Below the pieces are notes generated by a model. That model ran no database searches, was not told the origin of the DNA, and was given only the letters and a program-made list of their open reading frames with translations. The translations under genes were made by a program, and so were the position numbers. Shown here piece after piece: positions 4,615-5,097 of a stretch of 5,097 nucleotides of DNA. Location of the stretch: NCBI GenBank assembly GCA_031257995.1, contig JAIRNN010000272.1, positions 1 through 5,097 of the forward strand, given 5' to 3'. Positions within the stretch are counted from its first letter, which is position 1, and the number at the start of each line of letters is the position of its first letter. Origin of the DNA: Spirochaetaceae bacterium (GTDB taxonomy: Bacteria; Spirochaetota; Spirochaetia; Treponematales; Breznakiellaceae).

Positions 4615-5097
4615 ATGCGGCAAGAAAGAGAATTGGCAAAACATGTCTGGTACTGGGTGCAAACATCGGTTAATATCAGCGAGCCCCTGTTCCGACTGCC
4701 GGAGGCCAAAGCGCTTTTCCTCGGCGTACTTGGCGAGACGGCAGGGCGTTACGGCTTCGATATGCGCGGGCTTGTCATTGAGGACGGGAGCGTGTCGTTC
4801 TCCATTAAGTCTGGCAACGGGCTTAAGCTGCCGCTGATAATGCAACGGCTGAAACAAACGTTCGCCGTCCGGCTCAACGTGCTGACGGGGAGGCAGGGGC
4901 ACGTTTGGGGGGAACGTTACCGGTCGGAGATCTTGGCGGGGGATCCGCCTGAGTGGGCTAAGGCGGTGGACTGGGCGAAGGCGGAAGCGTTTGTGGCGGC
5001 CACGCCGATAGAGGAGATATTGACGTATAAGTTGAGTTGGGGCAGCCCCCGGACGAACGGGAAGGCCAAAGGGAACCGTCTTTCGTTGGAGATAACC
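4615..5097 (+). CDS. RAYT/Y1-transposase-like protein lacking HUH residues, 3' partial
   Basis: The frame is open for 161 codons from ATG 4615 to the window edge; comparison with the left pseudogene suggests only about 8 residues are missing. The start has GGAGG 8 bases upstream. The layout resembles REP-associated/IS200-like tyrosine transposases: an N-terminal strand (HVWYWVQTSVN, 10-20), EPLFRLPEAKALFLGVL (23-39) as the usual FR-D-RFLELL segment, a helix GRYGF (44-48), strand VIEDGSVSFSI (54-64), helix LPLIMQRLKQTFAVRLN (72-88), and GRQGHVWGERYRSEIL (92-107) as the GHvwqgRYkSilv motif. Where active members have NHVH, this reads GSVS. The helix that normally carries the catalytic Tyr has Phe83 and Arg86 instead. 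If the alignment is right, it cannot act as a HUH nuclease and may be a DNA- or RNA-binding derivative. The C-terminal part (WGSPRTNGKAKGN) is basic. Orientation is opposite to the broken copy, pointing outward from mntP-murE. Confidence 0.8.
   Translation, partial: MRQERELAKHVWYWVQTSVNISEPLFRLPEAKALFLGVLGETAGRYGFDMRGLVIEDGSVSFSIKSGNGLKLPLIMQRLKQTFAVRLNVLTGRQGHVWGERYRSEILAGDPPEWAKAVDWAKAEAFVAATPIEEILTYKLSWGSPRTNGKAKGNRLSLEIT

Noticed and set aside
4558..4902. Minus-strand frame of 114 aa opposite the right-hand transposase-like gene.
   Set aside because: The plus-strand frame has homology, a ribosome binding site and a conserved leader; this one resembles the antisense translation of the left copy.
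1..5097. CRISPR array, tRNA or rRNA genes.
   Set aside because: No regularly spaced identical repeats with unique spacers, no tRNA T-arm/anticodon pattern and no rRNA landmarks seen.

Overview
The window carries two intact housekeeping genes, each with its own promoter and pointing away from each other: mntP (manganese exporter, minus strand) and murE (peptidoglycan tripeptide ligase, plus strand). They sit between two copies of a small transposase-like gene. The left copy (minus strand, 623-1128) is broken by a stop codon and a frameshift. The right copy (plus strand, 4615 to the window end) is open and runs off the edge. About 1.8 kb of the remaining sequence is gene-poor and rich in short repeats. 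The organism is bacterial. A host-associated spirochaete of the Treponema type is my best guess, from the MurE variant motifs (GTEGKTS P-loop, DEDPR substrate motif), the stand-alone murE and the repeat-littered intergenic DNA. This is inference and was not tested against any database.

Layout: 1-622 holds no supportable gene; it has two small hairpins near the left edge and a five-unit, 10-bp tandem repeat. 623-1128 (minus) is the pseudogene copy, with its leader to about 1213. 1214-1809 is gene-free and includes a 17-bp perfect inverted-repeat pair (1257-1273 / 1655-1671), CGCCTTCGCGGTT repeats, a G11 tract and a C5/G5 hairpin. 1810-2376 (minus) is mntP, preceded by a yybP-ykoY family (Mn2+) riboswitch, an intrinsic terminator and a strong-looking promoter (to 2570). 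2683-2711 is a probable murE promoter and 2754-4370 is murE. 4371-4498 is a short gene-free spacer; 4499-4614 is the leader of the right copy of the transposase-like gene.

mntP control is fully readable from sequence: the aptamer closing stem P1 and the terminator stem compete for the same bases, so Mn2+ binding should block termination and switch on export. MurE acts in the cytoplasm, adding the diamino acid to UDP-MurNAc-L-Ala-D-Glu; no other cell-wall gene is next to it.

The most unusual content is the flanking pair. Both resemble the IS200/REP-associated tyrosine transposase (Y1_Tnp/RAYT) fold but lack the HUH histidines and the expected catalytic tyrosine. They share a conserved leader in which a hairpin encloses the ribosome binding site, with one compensating base-pair change between copies. 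They look like a duplicated, catalytically inactive RAYT-derived family, and could be the undescribed element in this window.
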